A stretch of DNA of 64,000 nucleotides from Mesorhizobium sp. WSM4313 (lineage in GTDB: Bacteria > Pseudomonadota > Alphaproteobacteria > Rhizobiales > Rhizobiaceae): positions 1-64,000 of the forward strand of contig NZ_NSFT01000003.1 of assembly GCF_002294725.1 (NCBI RefSeq), read 5' to 3'. Under the pieces are notes generated by a model, which saw nothing but the letters and a program-made list of their open reading frames with translations, was not told the origin of the DNA and did not search any database. How positions within the stretch are numbered: the stretch's first letter is position 1; each line of letters opens with the position of its first letter. Positions 22,644 through 31,443 of the stretch are shown in pieces. The translations under genes and the position numbers were made by a program.

Positions 22644-24199
22644 GACGCGGCCTCGGCGCTGGAACCAGGTTTGACCTCGGCAAGGATGCCGACATCCGCC
22701 CTGGCGCCGCGCGGCAGGCCGTAGGCGGCCCGCATCAATGCCGCTTCGTCGGCGTCTTCGACCGGGAAAGTGTCGACGACGCGGCCGCCGAAGATGACGA
22801 TCACGCGGTCGCAGACACGCTGCACCTCTTCCATCTCGGATGTGTAGAACAGCACCGACTTGCCCTGGCCGGCAAGCTCGCGCAGCAGCTTGTAGATCTC
22901 CTGCTTGGTGCCGACATCGATGCCGCGCGTCGGGTCGAAGCAAAGGATAGTGCGGGCGTTGGCCGCGATCCAGCGGGCGATGGTCACCTTCTGCTGGTTG
23001 CCGCCGGACAGGCGCTGCACTTCGCCCTGGGCGCGGGTGTCGATCTGCAACCTGCCGATGGCGCCGGAAACCACCACCTGCTCGCGGCGCATGCGGATCG
23101 GGCCCCATTTGCGCGGCGCCGCGCTGAAGGGCAGCGCGATGTTCTCGCGCACCGAACGCTGCATGGCCAAGGCCTCGGCGCGGTCGCCCGGCACATAGGC
23201 GATGCCGGCCTGGATGGCGTCGCTCGGATGCGAGAATTTGACCGGCGCGCCGTCGACGTCGATGCTGCCGCCGGTCGGACGGATCGAGCCGGCAAGCGCG
23301 GCGAAGAGCTCGTCCTGGCCCTGACCTTCGAGTGCAAAGACGCCGGCGACCTCGCCATTGGCGAGATCGAAGGAGACGTCGTTGAGCTTGGTGCCTAGCT
23401 GCAGGTTGCGGACCGACAATCGCGGACGACCGTCGCCGGCAACCGCCCCTTCATTCGCCGCGCGCGCGGCGACGCGCGTCTTCTCGATGCGGGTGCCGAG
23501 CATCATCTCGACTATTCTTTCCTCGATGCCCGGCTCGATGTCGACAACGCCGACGGTTGCGCCATCGCGCAGCACGGTGGCGCGGTCGCAGAGCGCGGAG
23601 ATCTCGACGAAACGGTGCGAGATGAAGATGACGGAACGGCCGGCGTCGCCCTGGCGGCGCACGACTTCCAGCACTTTCTCAGCGAGGTTCGCCGGTAGCG
23701 CCGCGGTCATCTCGTCCAGGAGAAGCACGTCGGGTTCGACGGCGAGCGCGCGCGCCAAGTCGAGCACGCGCAGGATGGCCAAGGGGACATGACGCGCCGT
23801 CTCGCGGATATCGAGGTCGGGAATGCCGAGCTCGCGCACCCAGGCGCGGAACGGCTCGACCGGCGTGCCGGTGAGCCGCAGATTGGATAGGACATCGAGG
23901 TCGGGGATCAGCGAGGGTTCCTGGTAGACCGGCAGCAGGCCGGCGCGGCGGGCGGCGGCGGGCGTGCGGACATCGAGCTGCTGGCCGCGGATCAGGATGC
24001 GGCCGGCGTCTGCCTTGATCGCCCCCGTCAGGATCTTCACCAGCGTCGACTTGCCAGCGCCATTGGCGCCCATCAGCGCGTGCACCTCGCCCGGCAACAC
24101 GGACAGCGAGGCGTTGCGCAGCGCGGCAACCGCACCATAGTTCTTCGCTACGCCGGTGGCGTCGAGGAGAGGGCTTTGCGGCAACGGGTTTGTTGTCAA
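22640..24199 (-). CDS. Sugar ABC transporter ATP-binding protein (RbsA/MglA)
   Basis: The roughly 519-residue protein has two nucleotide-binding domains, as in RbsA/MglA. The first has Walker A GANGAGKST (about 43-51) and Walker B VLLLDEMTAAL, but its signature region reads VPLAILRVLDLARAL instead of LSVGQ-like. The second has a degenerate Walker A, FALEGQGQDELF, and an intact signature LSGGNQQKV, which is the usual pattern for that half. The earliest in-frame start is TTG at 24199, with no clear ribosome-binding site; the true start may be a few codons off. It lies 212 bases after the binding-protein gene, the gap being filled with hairpins that may lower expression of this and the permease genes relative to the binding protein. 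Confidence 0.87.
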   Translation of the reverse strand: MTTNPLPQSPLLDATGVAKNYGAVAALRNASLSVLPGEVHALMGANGAGKSTLVKILTGAIKADAGRILIRGQQLDVRTPAAARRAGLLPVYQEPSLIPDLDVLSNLRLTGTPVEPFRAWVRELGIPDLDIRETARHVPLAILRVLDLARALAVEPDVLLLDEMTAALPANLAEKVLEVVRRQGDAGRSVIFISHRFVEISALCDRATVLRDGATVGVVDIEPGIEERIVEMMLGTRIEKTRVAARAANEGAVAGDGRPRLSVRNLQLGTKLNDVSFDLANGEVAGVFALEGQGQDELFAALAGSIRPTGGSIDVDGAPVKFSHPSDAIQAGIAYVPGDRAEALAMQRSVRENIALPFSAAPRKWGPIRMRREQVVVSGAIGRLQIDTRAQGEVQRLSGGNQQKVTIARWIAANARTILCFDPTRGIDVGTKQEIYKLLRELAGQGKSVLFYTSEMEEVQRVCDRVIVIFGGRVVDTFPVEDADEAALMRAAYGLPRGARADVGILAEVKPGSSAEAAS

Positions 24200-24257
24200 A
24201 TGGTGTGGTTCTCGTTCCAGAAATTAATGCAGGCGGTGGCTGAAGCAACCGACTTCC

Positions 24258-24392
24258 CCTTTTCCCTTGTGGGAGAAGGTGTGGTCGAAGGCGCGGGGTG
24301 TTCCAGCGGCGTGAGACGTTGGCGTTCCCTGGAACACTCCTCATCCGTCTCGGCGCTATGCGCCGATCCGCCTTCTCCCACAAGGGAGAAGG
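24258..24392. repeat. Cluster of four hairpins between transporter genes
   Basis: Four stems follow one another: CCTTTTCCC/GGGAGAAGG (24258-24279), GTGTTCCAG/CTGGAACAC (24298-24337), CGGCGC/GCGCCG (about 24351-24365) and CCTTCTCCC/GGGAGAAGG (24371-24392). The first and last are near copies of each other. The arrangement is of the dispersed rhizobial mosaic-repeat kind and sits within an operon, between the binding protein and the ATPase. Confidence 0.7.
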
Positions 24393-24411
24393 CAGAAAGG
24401 CGTCTCGTCTC

Positions 24412-25446
24412 TTACTCGCCCGGGCCCTTGCAGGCGATGATCTGATCCTTGGTGTAGGTCGTCCAATCCGGGATCGAGATCGAGACAGGCCATTCGGGGC
24501 TGAGCGAGGGGTCGACGACGCTCTTCAGCTTGGCCTTGCCTTCGTCGGTGGCGTTTTCCCAAAGCTGCGGCTCGACCAAGACGGTCTGCTGCGCCGGCTT
24601 CTTGCCGTCGAGGATCTGGAGCGCCAGCGTCACGCCGGCGCCGCCGATCGAGCCGGGATTGGTGACGGCCGCGCCCACCAGGCCCTTGACCGAGCTCAAC
24701 TGACCGACGAAGCCGGCATTGTCGGCGCCGACCACAGGCACCATCGGCGCCTGCTGCTCGACCAGCGCGTCGACGATGACGTTGTCGATGCCCGAGGTCC
24801 AAATGCCGTTGATCGGGGTGCCGGTGGCGAGGAAGGACAGGATCTGCTGCTTGGCCTGATCCTGCTGCCAGCCGGTGAAGACTTCCTGCGCGACCTTCAC
24901 GTCGGGGAATTCGGCGAGCGCCTTCTTGAAGCCTTTGTCGCGATCCGAGTCGGCCGAAGCACCGGCGGCGCCGCGCATGTAGAGCACCTCGCCCTTGCCG
25001 CCCATCTGCTGGAACAGCCACTTGGCGCCGAGATAGGCATATTGTTCCTGGTTGTTGGAGATGATGTAGGCGGACGGCTCGGTCACCGCCTGGTCGACGG
25101 CGACGACGACGATGCCGGCCTTCGTCGCTTCCTCGAGACCGGCCTTGATGCCTGCCGGATCGGCCGGGTTGACGACGATGGCGTCGACCTTGGCGCTGAT
25201 CAGGTTGCGGATGTCCTCGAGCTGGCCGGCGGCATCGGTGTTGCGATGGGCGATGTTGAGCTTCGCCACCTCGCCGGATGCGAGCGCCTGCGCCTTCATC
25301 GCGCAGATCATTTCCTCGCGCCAGCCATTGCCCTGCACGGTGTTGGAAATGCCGATCGTGTACTTGCCGGCGGCGGCCGAGGCGCCCACCGAGGCAAGCA
25401 GCGCGGCGCCGGCAAGGAGCGAGGCCACGGTCAGATGTCTTTTCAT
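24412..25446 (-). CDS. Sugar ABC transporter periplasmic binding protein
   Basis: The 344-residue protein begins with a signal peptide (MKRHLTVASLLAGAALLA, cleavage probably after ASA near residue 24) and continues with a peripla_BP_4 / RbsB-like fold: KYTIGISNTVQGNGWREEM, DAIVVNPADPAGIK, VVVAVDQAVTE, GVTLALQILDGKKP. The ATG has GGAGGAG eight bases upstream; longer readings lie out of the gene. The family binds pentoses, hexoses or polyols. It is the first transporter gene after the epimerase-like gene in the same operon. Confidence 0.9.
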   Translation of the reverse strand: MKRHLTVASLLAGAALLASVGASAAAGKYTIGISNTVQGNGWREEMICAMKAQALASGEVAKLNIAHRNTDAAGQLEDIRNLISAKVDAIVVNPADPAGIKAGLEEATKAGIVVVAVDQAVTEPSAYIISNNQEQYAYLGAKWLFQQMGGKGEVLYMRGAAGASADSDRDKGFKKALAEFPDVKVAQEVFTGWQQDQAKQQILSFLATGTPINGIWTSGIDNVIVDALVEQQAPMVPVVGADNAGFVGQLSSVKGLVGAAVTNPGSIGGAGVTLALQILDGKKPAQQTVLVEPQLWENATDEGKAKLKSVVDPSLSPEWPVSISIPDWTTYTKDQIIACKGPGE

Positions 25447-25516
25447 TTCAGTACTCCTCCACATTGATCTTTTCAGTTCGGTTCCAGGCTCTGATTCAGT
25501 CGGAGCCAAGCTTTCG

Positions 25517-26428
25517 TTATTTGATGAAGGGGCGCAGCACGTCGCGGGCCAGCAGGAAGCCGCGCTTGACCTTTTCGTCCGTCCCTTCGAAGCGCCGGTC
25601 CTCGTGCTCGATGATGACCGGCCCGTCATAGCCGGCCCGATACAGGCCCGAAAAAATCCTGCTCCAGTCGATGTCCCCAAGCCCCGGCATGCGCGGCACC
25701 TGCCAACCTATGCCAGCCGAAAGGATTCCGCGCTCGTACAAACCATCATGATCAATCATCAGGTCCTTGGCATGCACATGCAGCATGTTTGCGCCGAACT
25801 CGCGGATGAAGCGCTCCTTGTCGATCATCTGCCAGACGAGATGCGAGGGATCGAAGTTCATGCCGACATCGCCGCCCCAGGCTTCCAGGATGCGGCGCCA
25901 GGCATAAGGCGAGTAGGCGATGTTGTGCCCGCCCGGCCATTCGTCATAGCTGAAGATCATCGGGCAGTTCTCGAAGGCGAGTTTTACACCGTGCTCGCGG
26001 GCATGGGCGATGATCGCCGGCCAGACTTTTTGCGCATCCTCCCAGTTGGCATCGATGGTCTTCGAAGCATCGCCGCCGCAGAAGGTGTTGACGAGCGGCA
26101 CGCCCATGCGGCTGGCAAGCACGATCACCTTCTTCAGATGGTCGATCACCGCTTCGCGATGCGCTTGGTCGGGATGGAGCGGATTGGGATAGAAACCGAG
26201 ACCTGAGATGGCCAGGCCCTTGCCGGCAAGCTCGGCCGCGATGTCCTTGACCTCAGCGGCCGGGACGTCCACGTCGATATGGCTGGTGCCGGCGTAGCGG
26301 CGGCTGGCGCCGGAGGTCTTCGGCCAGCAGGCGATTTCCAGCGCCTCGAAGCCGGCCGAGCACGCCCAGTCGGCGACTTGGCCGAGCGGCGTGTCGGGGA
26401 ATGGTGCTGTCAGCAGTCCAAGCTTCAT
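25517..26428 (-). CDS. Sugar phosphate isomerase/epimerase-like TIM barrel
   Basis: A 303-residue protein of the xylose-isomerase-like TIM-barrel (AP endonuclease 2) superfamily, whose members are cofactor-free sugar epimerases/isomerases with a divalent metal. Candidate metal ligands are Glu in LAFENCPM, Asp in MNFDPSHLVW and His in LHVHAKD, followed by the late Glu in VIIEHEDRRF. It lies 18 bases after the mannitol-dehydrogenase-family gene and 70 before the binding protein, so it is part of the sugar utilisation operon. The substrate is not predictable. Confidence 0.85.
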   Translation of the reverse strand: MKLGLLTAPFPDTPLGQVADWACSAGFEALEIACWPKTSGASRRYAGTSHIDVDVPAAEVKDIAAELAGKGLAISGLGFYPNPLHPDQAHREAVIDHLKKVIVLASRMGVPLVNTFCGGDASKTIDANWEDAQKVWPAIIAHAREHGVKLAFENCPMIFSYDEWPGGHNIAYSPYAWRRILEAWGGDVGMNFDPSHLVWQMIDKERFIREFGANMLHVHAKDLMIDHDGLYERGILSAGIGWQVPRMPGLGDIDWSRIFSGLYRAGYDGPVIIEHEDRRFEGTDEKVKRGFLLARDVLRPFIK

Positions 26429-26447
26429 GATCCCTCCCGGTTGCTAA

Positions 26448-27974
26448 CTATGCAGATCGCGCCGGCTGCTTCAACCGCGCATCGGTTGGCCCAGCGCAGA
26501 CCTGTCCGACAAAGCCCATCGGATCGCCCGAAAGCAAACCATCGAGCCCGGCGACGACATGGGCACGGAATTTGGCGTTGGCGGCCAAGGCCGGGTCGAA
26601 GATAGCGTCGATGGCGAGGATCGAATCGACGAGCGCTTTGCTGTCGGCACCGATGCGGTCGGCGATGGCGGCAATCTTGTCGGCAAACGGATCGGACACC
26701 TGCCAGGCGCGGCCGAAGCGGGAAGAAGCCTTGATCAGATAAGCCATCCAGCCGGCGACCGGCAGCGAGAGGAGCGCAATTCCCTCGCCCTTCGCCAGCC
26801 GATCGCGGATCGGGTTGAGCAGGCGCTGCACGATCTTCTGCGAGCCGTCGGTGGCGATCTGGTGGTTGCGATGGTGTATCGCCGTGTTGGTGAGGCGCGA
26901 CAGACTCTGCTCGACATAGGCGGCCGGCGCGATGCCGGGCACGGGCATCAGCGTCGGCAGTGTTTCCTCGGTGAGCATGCGGCGGACGAAACGGGCCAGA
27001 AGCGGGTCGGCAATCGTCTCGAACGTGTGCTCGAAGCCGCCCAGAACGCCGAGATAGCTGAGCGTCGTCTGGGCGCCGTTCAGCACGCGCATCTTGAGGT
27101 GTTCGAATGGCGTCACGTCGTCGACGAAGGTCGCGCCGACAAGATCCCAGCGCGGCACGCGGCCGGCGAAGCGGTTCTCGATTACCCATTGGCGGAAGCG
27201 CTCGCCGACGACGACGGCGCCGTCGCGGTAGCCGAAGCGCTGCTCGACGGTGTCGATATCGGCCTCGGTCGTCGCCGGCGCGATGCGGTCGACCATGGCC
27301 GAGGGGAAGGCGACATTGGCTTCGATCCAGTCCGCCAGCTTGCCGCCGCGCCGTTCGGCGAATTTGCGTACGACGTTGCCGAGGATGACGCCGTTGGTCG
27401 GGATGTTGTCACAGGAGAGCAGCGTCACCGGCCTGCCATGCGTGGCCATGCGCAATTCCAGCGCGCGCGCCAGGATGCCGGGCACGCTGCGCGGCGTCTC
27501 GGGATTGGCGAGGTCGTGCACGATATCGGGATGGGCGAGGTCGAGCGCGCCGATCGAGGGGATGTGGCAATAGCCTTTCTCGGTCACCGTCATGGTGACC
27601 GTCGCGATGTCGGGCGAGGCGAGCACATCCAGCGCCGGCGCCGCGCTGTCCTGGCTGTCGACGACGCGAACGATGCTGCCGATGACGCGCGCCTCGACCT
27701 CGTCGTTCTGGCGGATGAGCCGCGTGTAGAGACCGTCCTGGCGCCCCAGCGTGCCGGTCAGCAGGGGAGGGCGGATGTTGATGCCGACCAGTCCCCAGCG
27801 GTCGAAATCCTTCGCCAGAAGATCGTCGGTGTATTCGGCCTGATGGCAACGGTGGAAGGCGCCGACGCCGATATGGGCGATGCCCGGCTTCAGCGCGGCG
27901 CGGTCGTAAGCCGGCGTGCGGACCTCGGCCGGCAATCGACCGAGCAGGGCAGGGCCGAGGTTCTCGGCGCTCAC
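26448..27974 (-). CDS. Mannitol dehydrogenase family oxidoreductase
   Basis: A 508-residue long-chain polyol/hexuronate dehydrogenase (mannitol 2-dehydrogenase, fructuronate or tagaturonate reductase group). The Rossmann start IAHIGVGAFHRCHQAEY and the C-terminal domain HLKMRVLNGAQTTLSYLG are clear. In the catalytic motif K-x4-N-x2-H, the Lys (about 293) and Asn (about 298) are present but the His is Gln (NGAQ), a departure from the enzymes I know. The start is a GTG overlapping the SDR stop codon as GTGA; a longer in-frame reading lies within the SDR gene. The pairing with an SDR suggests oxidation of a polyol or interconversion of ketose and alcohol. Confidence 0.88.
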   Translation of the reverse strand: MSAENLGPALLGRLPAEVRTPAYDRAALKPGIAHIGVGAFHRCHQAEYTDDLLAKDFDRWGLVGINIRPPLLTGTLGRQDGLYTRLIRQNDEVEARVIGSIVRVVDSQDSAAPALDVLASPDIATVTMTVTEKGYCHIPSIGALDLAHPDIVHDLANPETPRSVPGILARALELRMATHGRPVTLLSCDNIPTNGVILGNVVRKFAERRGGKLADWIEANVAFPSAMVDRIAPATTEADIDTVEQRFGYRDGAVVVGERFRQWVIENRFAGRVPRWDLVGATFVDDVTPFEHLKMRVLNGAQTTLSYLGVLGGFEHTFETIADPLLARFVRRMLTEETLPTLMPVPGIAPAAYVEQSLSRLTNTAIHHRNHQIATDGSQKIVQRLLNPIRDRLAKGEGIALLSLPVAGWMAYLIKASSRFGRAWQVSDPFADKIAAIADRIGADSKALVDSILAIDAIFDPALAANAKFRAHVVAGLDGLLSGDPMGFVGQVCAGPTDARLKQPARSA

Positions 27975-28753
27975 CGATTGGCTCCGATCACCCATTGCTC
28001 CTGGTCGATCAGCGCCCCGGTCATGGGACCTGCCGCGTCGGAAAGCAGGAAGACGGCAAGATTGGCTATGTCGGTCACGGAGAAAAGCCGGCCGAAGGGC
28101 TGCGTCGCATTGGCCGCATCGAGCCAGCCCGGACCGTGGCCGAGCGTCTCGGCCTGCATGACTCGTTCGGCCGGCGTGTCGGTCCAGCCAACATTGATGC
28201 CGTTGACGCGGATGCGGTCGAAGCGGTGCGTATTGGCGGCGTTCTTGGTCAGCGTTGCCAGCGCGCCCTTGGTGGCGGAATAAACGGCGAGCTCCGGCGA
28301 GCCGCAATGCGCGTTGATCGACAGGATGTTGACGATCGAGCCGCCCTGCCCGCGTTTCTTCATATCGGCGATTGCCGCCTGCATCAGGAAGAAAGGCGCG
28401 CGGGCGTTGACGGCAAACAGCGATGCCCAATCGTCGAGGCTGGCGTCGATAAAGGAGGCGCGATCGGTCAGGCCGGCGGCGTTGACCAGGCCGTCGATAC
28501 GACCGAAGTGGTCGATGCAGGCTTGCGCCAGCAGCGCCGGGGCCTCGGGATCGCCGAGATCGGCAGCAGCGAAGGCGGCGGGAGTGCCCATGGCCGAGAG
28601 TTCGGCGGTGACAGCATTGCCACGCTTCTGGTCCCGCCCGGTGATCAGCAGTCCGGCGGCGCCGGAGCGAGCAAGCGTCTCAGCGATCGCCCGGCCGATG
28701 CCTTGCGTCGCGCCGGTGACCAGCACCACCTTGCCGTCGAGACGAATCTCCAT
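27971..28753 (-). CDS. Short-chain dehydrogenase/reductase
   Basis: The 260-residue protein is a classical SDR. The cofactor motif TGATQGIG is at residues 13-20, NAAG at 91-94, and the catalytic set Asn116, Ser145 (NILSINAH), Tyr158 and Lys162 (YSATK) is complete. The ATG follows GGGAGGAGG. It is the first gene of the leftward operon and overlaps the mannitol-dehydrogenase-family gene by four bases. It probably oxidises the imported polyol or sugar. A TTCCAT-N10-ATGGAA inverted repeat lies 21 bases upstream of its start codon. Confidence 0.9.
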   Translation of the reverse strand: MEIRLDGKVVLVTGATQGIGRAIAETLARSGAAGLLITGRDQKRGNAVTAELSAMGTPAAFAAADLGDPEAPALLAQACIDHFGRIDGLVNAAGLTDRASFIDASLDDWASLFAVNARAPFFLMQAAIADMKKRGQGGSIVNILSINAHCGSPELAVYSATKGALATLTKNAANTHRFDRIRVNGINVGWTDTPAERVMQAETLGHGPGWLDAANATQPFGRLFSVTDIANLAVFLLSDAAGPMTGALIDQEQWVIGANR

Positions 28754-28773
28754 TCCTCCTCCCGGAACAAAGT

Positions 28774-28795
28774 TTCCATTTTTTCGAATATGGAA
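28774..28795. promoter_or_regulatory. Inverted repeat before the SDR operon, candidate RpiR operator
   Basis: TTCCAT (28774-28779) and ATGGAA (28790-28795) are separated by ten bases (TTTTTCGAAT) in the 70-base leader just ahead of the SDR gene. An RpiR-family regulator gene is the next gene upstream, so it is the natural candidate to bind here. Only one copy was noticed. Confidence 0.35.
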
Positions 28796-28822
28796 CGACG
28801 GTTCTCTTTAGTCAATCGTGCT

Positions 28823-28914
28823 AGAGCGGTTCACCGTTTTCTATGGAACCGGTGAACCACTCTATCTCCTTGTCTTTCGCAATTCCGGACGGAAAACTGC
28901 TTTCCTGGAATTGC
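28823..28914. repeat. Dispersed composite repeat (AGAGCGGTTCACC + GCAATTCC modules)
   Basis: A first palindromic module, AGAGCGGTTCACC with GGTGAACCACTCT (about 28823-28863), is followed by a second with ends GCAATTCC (28879-28886) and GGAATTGC (28907-28914). The same two modules in the same order occur at 53024-53121 and 53709-53810. It fills the gap between the RpiR gene and the SDR operon. Confidence 0.7.
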
Positions 28915-28919
28915 TCTTG

Positions 28920-29807
28920 TCAGCCTGTCCGCTGCGCGACGACGCCGTGGACCAACGCCATGCCGACCGCGAGCGAGGCGGCAAGCGAGCGGAAACCGCC
29001 AAAGTCCTGCTCGACCACTTCAAGCCAGGTGTCGGAGAGTTTTGCCAGCGGCGAAAAGGTGCTGTCGGTGATGGTGAGAATGCGCGCCTTGCGCTCATGC
29101 GCGACGGCGACAAGATCGGGCGTGATCGAGTTGTAGGGGCTGAAGGAGACGGCCAGCACCGCGTCGCGCGGCGAGATGCAGCCGACCTGGTCGAGCGCGG
29201 TCGAGCCGACATTGTCGACCAGCACGTTGCGCACGCCCTGCTGCGAGAGCGTCAGCGACAGATAGGTGGTGACGGGGAAGGCGCGCTTGCTGCCGATGAC
29301 ATAAATCAGCTCGGCCGCCGCCAGATGATCGATCATCGTCTCGAAAGCCGCGATATCGAAATCATTGCCGATGCGGCCAAGTGAGGTCTGGCAGGCACCG
29401 ATCATGCCATTGAGAAAATGCAGATTGGCGTTCGGCTCCGCGGCCTTGTCCTGGCCGCCTTGCGTGTCCGGCCAGGAGCCTTTCATGCGGTCCTTGAACA
29501 GGAGCTGGAAATCGGAAAAGCCGGAATAGCCGAAGATCTGCGCGAAGCGCACCAGGGTCGAAGGCTGCACGCCGGCCTGGTCCGCCACTTGCGCGATCGT
29601 TCCCAACGCCACTTCGCTCGGATGCTGCCAGAGGAAGATCGCCACCTGGCGAAGCCGCTTCGGGAAATGCACGGTTCCCGACGCAAGCACCGCCCGCAAT
29701 TCCTCGTAGGTTTGCGGCTTCGTGTAGCCAAGTGCTGCCAGCGAACGGCCTTGTTTGCGGGGAGCGCTGTCGCCGGCCTGGCCGGGTGAGGTTCGCACGC
29801 CGCTCAT
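28920..29807 (-). CDS. RpiR-family transcriptional regulator
   Basis: The protein of about 295 residues has an N-terminal HTH_6 domain (about 35-105; RQVAIFLWQHPSEVALGTIAQVA then STLVRFAQIFGYSGFSDFQ) and a C-terminal SIS sugar-phosphate-binding domain (about 130-270; ELIYVIGSKRAFPVTTYLSL, DAVLAVSFSPYNS). The start chosen is the ATG of MSGVRTSPG; a TTG 16 codons earlier also opens the frame. It is in the same direction as the SDR-transporter operon and is divergent from the Gfo/Idh/MocA gene, so it probably senses a phosphorylated intermediate and controls one or both. Confidence 0.88.
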   Translation of the reverse strand: MSGVRTSPGQAGDSAPRKQGRSLAALGYTKPQTYEELRAVLASGTVHFPKRLRQVAIFLWQHPSEVALGTIAQVADQAGVQPSTLVRFAQIFGYSGFSDFQLLFKDRMKGSWPDTQGGQDKAAEPNANLHFLNGMIGACQTSLGRIGNDFDIAAFETMIDHLAAAELIYVIGSKRAFPVTTYLSLTLSQQGVRNVLVDNVGSTALDQVGCISPRDAVLAVSFSPYNSITPDLVAVAHERKARILTITDSTFSPLAKLSDTWLEVVEQDFGGFRSLAASLAVGMALVHGVVAQRTG

Positions 29808-30228
29808 GGCATGGGCCAGGTTTGAAGTACCGCGCGGGAAGGTGAAGACCGCCAATTTTCTACGTTGGCGCCGCCGCTTATCCGCCTACCGGCACCATCT
29901 CCCCGTATATTGACGGGGAGAAGGGGAGCGGCGGCAGCCTTGGCGCCTTTTCCGCGACACTGGCGATTGGCGAAACCGGTGATGAGAGCGCCCCTTTCTC
30001 CATCACCATACGGGGAGAGGATGCCGGCAGGCAGGTGAGGGGCGGCTCCAGCGCCCGGAAAAAGGGCAGCCATCCGACGCTTCATCACCCAGACCCTCCG
30101 TCTTTCCTACAAGCCTAGTGCGGCACGATCGTTTTACAAAACAAAATCTGGAAAAACTGTTCGAAACTGGTGGGAAGCCCCGTATAGTCGCGCGCTGCCA
30201 ACGACAGTTATCCGCGAGGAATCGAAAC
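29808..30228. other. Divergent intergenic region with hairpin repeats
   Basis: No gene is seen in these 421 bases between the RpiR and Gfo/Idh/MocA genes. It contains a dispersed repeat: CTCCCCGT-ATATTG-ACGGGGAG at 29899-29920, with a related diverged copy (CATACGGGGAGAGG) near 30007-30020 and GGCAGGCAGGTGAGGGGCGG in between and after. The last 110 bases before the rightward gene are AT-richer and probably hold its promoter. Confidence 0.5.
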
Positions 30229-31413
30229 ATGGTCTATGCAACTGCCGACGGAACCTCGCGTCAACGCCTGCGGGTCGGCATGGTCGGAGGCGGCCGCAAC
30301 GCCTTCATCGGCGCCGTGCACCGGCTGGCGATGCGGCTCGACGACCAGATCGCGCTGGTCGCCGGTGCGCTGTCCTCCGATCCGGAGAACGCAGCCGCCT
30401 CCGCCGCGGAGATCGGCATCGCGCCGGAGCGCAGCTATGCCGACTACCGCGCCATGGCGAAGGCCGAAGCGGCTCGGGCCGATGGCATCGAGGCGGTCGT
30501 TATCGTCACGCCCAACCATCTGCACGCGCCGATCGCCACGGCGTTCCTCGAGGCCGGCATCGACGTCATTTGCGACAAGCCGCTGTCGACGACGCTTGCC
30601 GAGGCGGAGGCGCTGGTGGCGCTGACAAAAGCGAAGCAGCGCCGCTTCGTCATCACGCTCAACAATACCGGCTACGCCATGGTCCGCCAGGCGCGCGAAA
30701 TGGTGGCGGCGGGCGAGCTCGGCCGGATCGTTTCGGTGCATGGCGCCTACATCCAGGACTGGCTGACCAGGCCGATCGACGCCGAGGGCCAGAAGCAGGC
30801 GGAATGGCGCACCGACCCGGCGCGCGCCGGACAGTCGGCGGTGCTCGCCGATATCGGCGTACATGCTTTTAACCTGGCAAGCTTCGTCTCCGGCTTCGAG
30901 GCCGAGGCGGTTTCCGCTGACCTCTTCACCGCCGTGCCGGGACGGCGGCTCGACGACAACGCGCATGTGCTGCTGCGCTGGGCGGGCGGGGCGCGCGGCA
31001 CGATCCTCGCCAGCCAGACCTCGCCCGGCCACTACAACGACCTTTCGGTGCGCATCTATGGCGAGAAGGCCGGGCTCGAATGGTTTGGATCGCGGCCGGA
31101 GGAACTGCGCTTCTCGCCCTATGGCGAGGAAACCCGCGCCCTGGTGCGCGGCGGCCATGGCTCGACGGCGGAAGCCCGGCGCGTCTCGCGCATGCCGGCG
31201 GCGCATCCGGAAGGCTATATCGAGGCCTTCGCCAATTTCTACCGCGACGCCGCCGAGATTATTCGCGCGCATCGATCGGGCGGTGCGGTTGATGCCGCGC
31301 GCGCGGCGCAGGTACCCGATGTCGTCGACGGCGCGCGCGGCGTGAAGTTTGTCGCCGCCGCGGTGGAGTCGAACGCGGCGGGAGGAGCTTGGACGGCGGC
31401 GAGGTTTGGATAA
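30229..31413 (+). CDS. Gfo/Idh/MocA family oxidoreductase
   Basis: A 394-residue NAD(P)-dependent sugar or inositol-type dehydrogenase. The N-terminal Rossmann motif is VGMVGGGRNAFIGAVHR, with VVIVTPNHLHAPIA and the catalytic Lys in CDKPLSTT (family EKP). The C-terminal part (VLADIGVHAFNLASFV ... GHYNDLSVRIYGEKAGLEW) is typical, with His in the DIGxHxxN motif. The ATG follows GCGAGGAATCG. It is divergent from the RpiR regulator and probably belongs to the same carbohydrate pathway as the leftward operon. Its substrate is unknown. Confidence 0.9.
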   Translation: MVYATADGTSRQRLRVGMVGGGRNAFIGAVHRLAMRLDDQIALVAGALSSDPENAAASAAEIGIAPERSYADYRAMAKAEAARADGIEAVVIVTPNHLHAPIATAFLEAGIDVICDKPLSTTLAEAEALVALTKAKQRRFVITLNNTGYAMVRQAREMVAAGELGRIVSVHGAYIQDWLTRPIDAEGQKQAEWRTDPARAGQSAVLADIGVHAFNLASFVSGFEAEAVSADLFTAVPGRRLDDNAHVLLRWAGGARGTILASQTSPGHYNDLSVRIYGEKAGLEWFGSRPEELRFSPYGEETRALVRGGHGSTAEARRVSRMPAAHPEGYIEAFANFYRDAAEIIRAHRSGGAVDAARAAQVPDVVDGARGVKFVAAAVESNAAGGAWTAARFG

Positions 31414-31443
31414 ACGCTGCGTCTCTTGCGTCCTTGAGACCGA

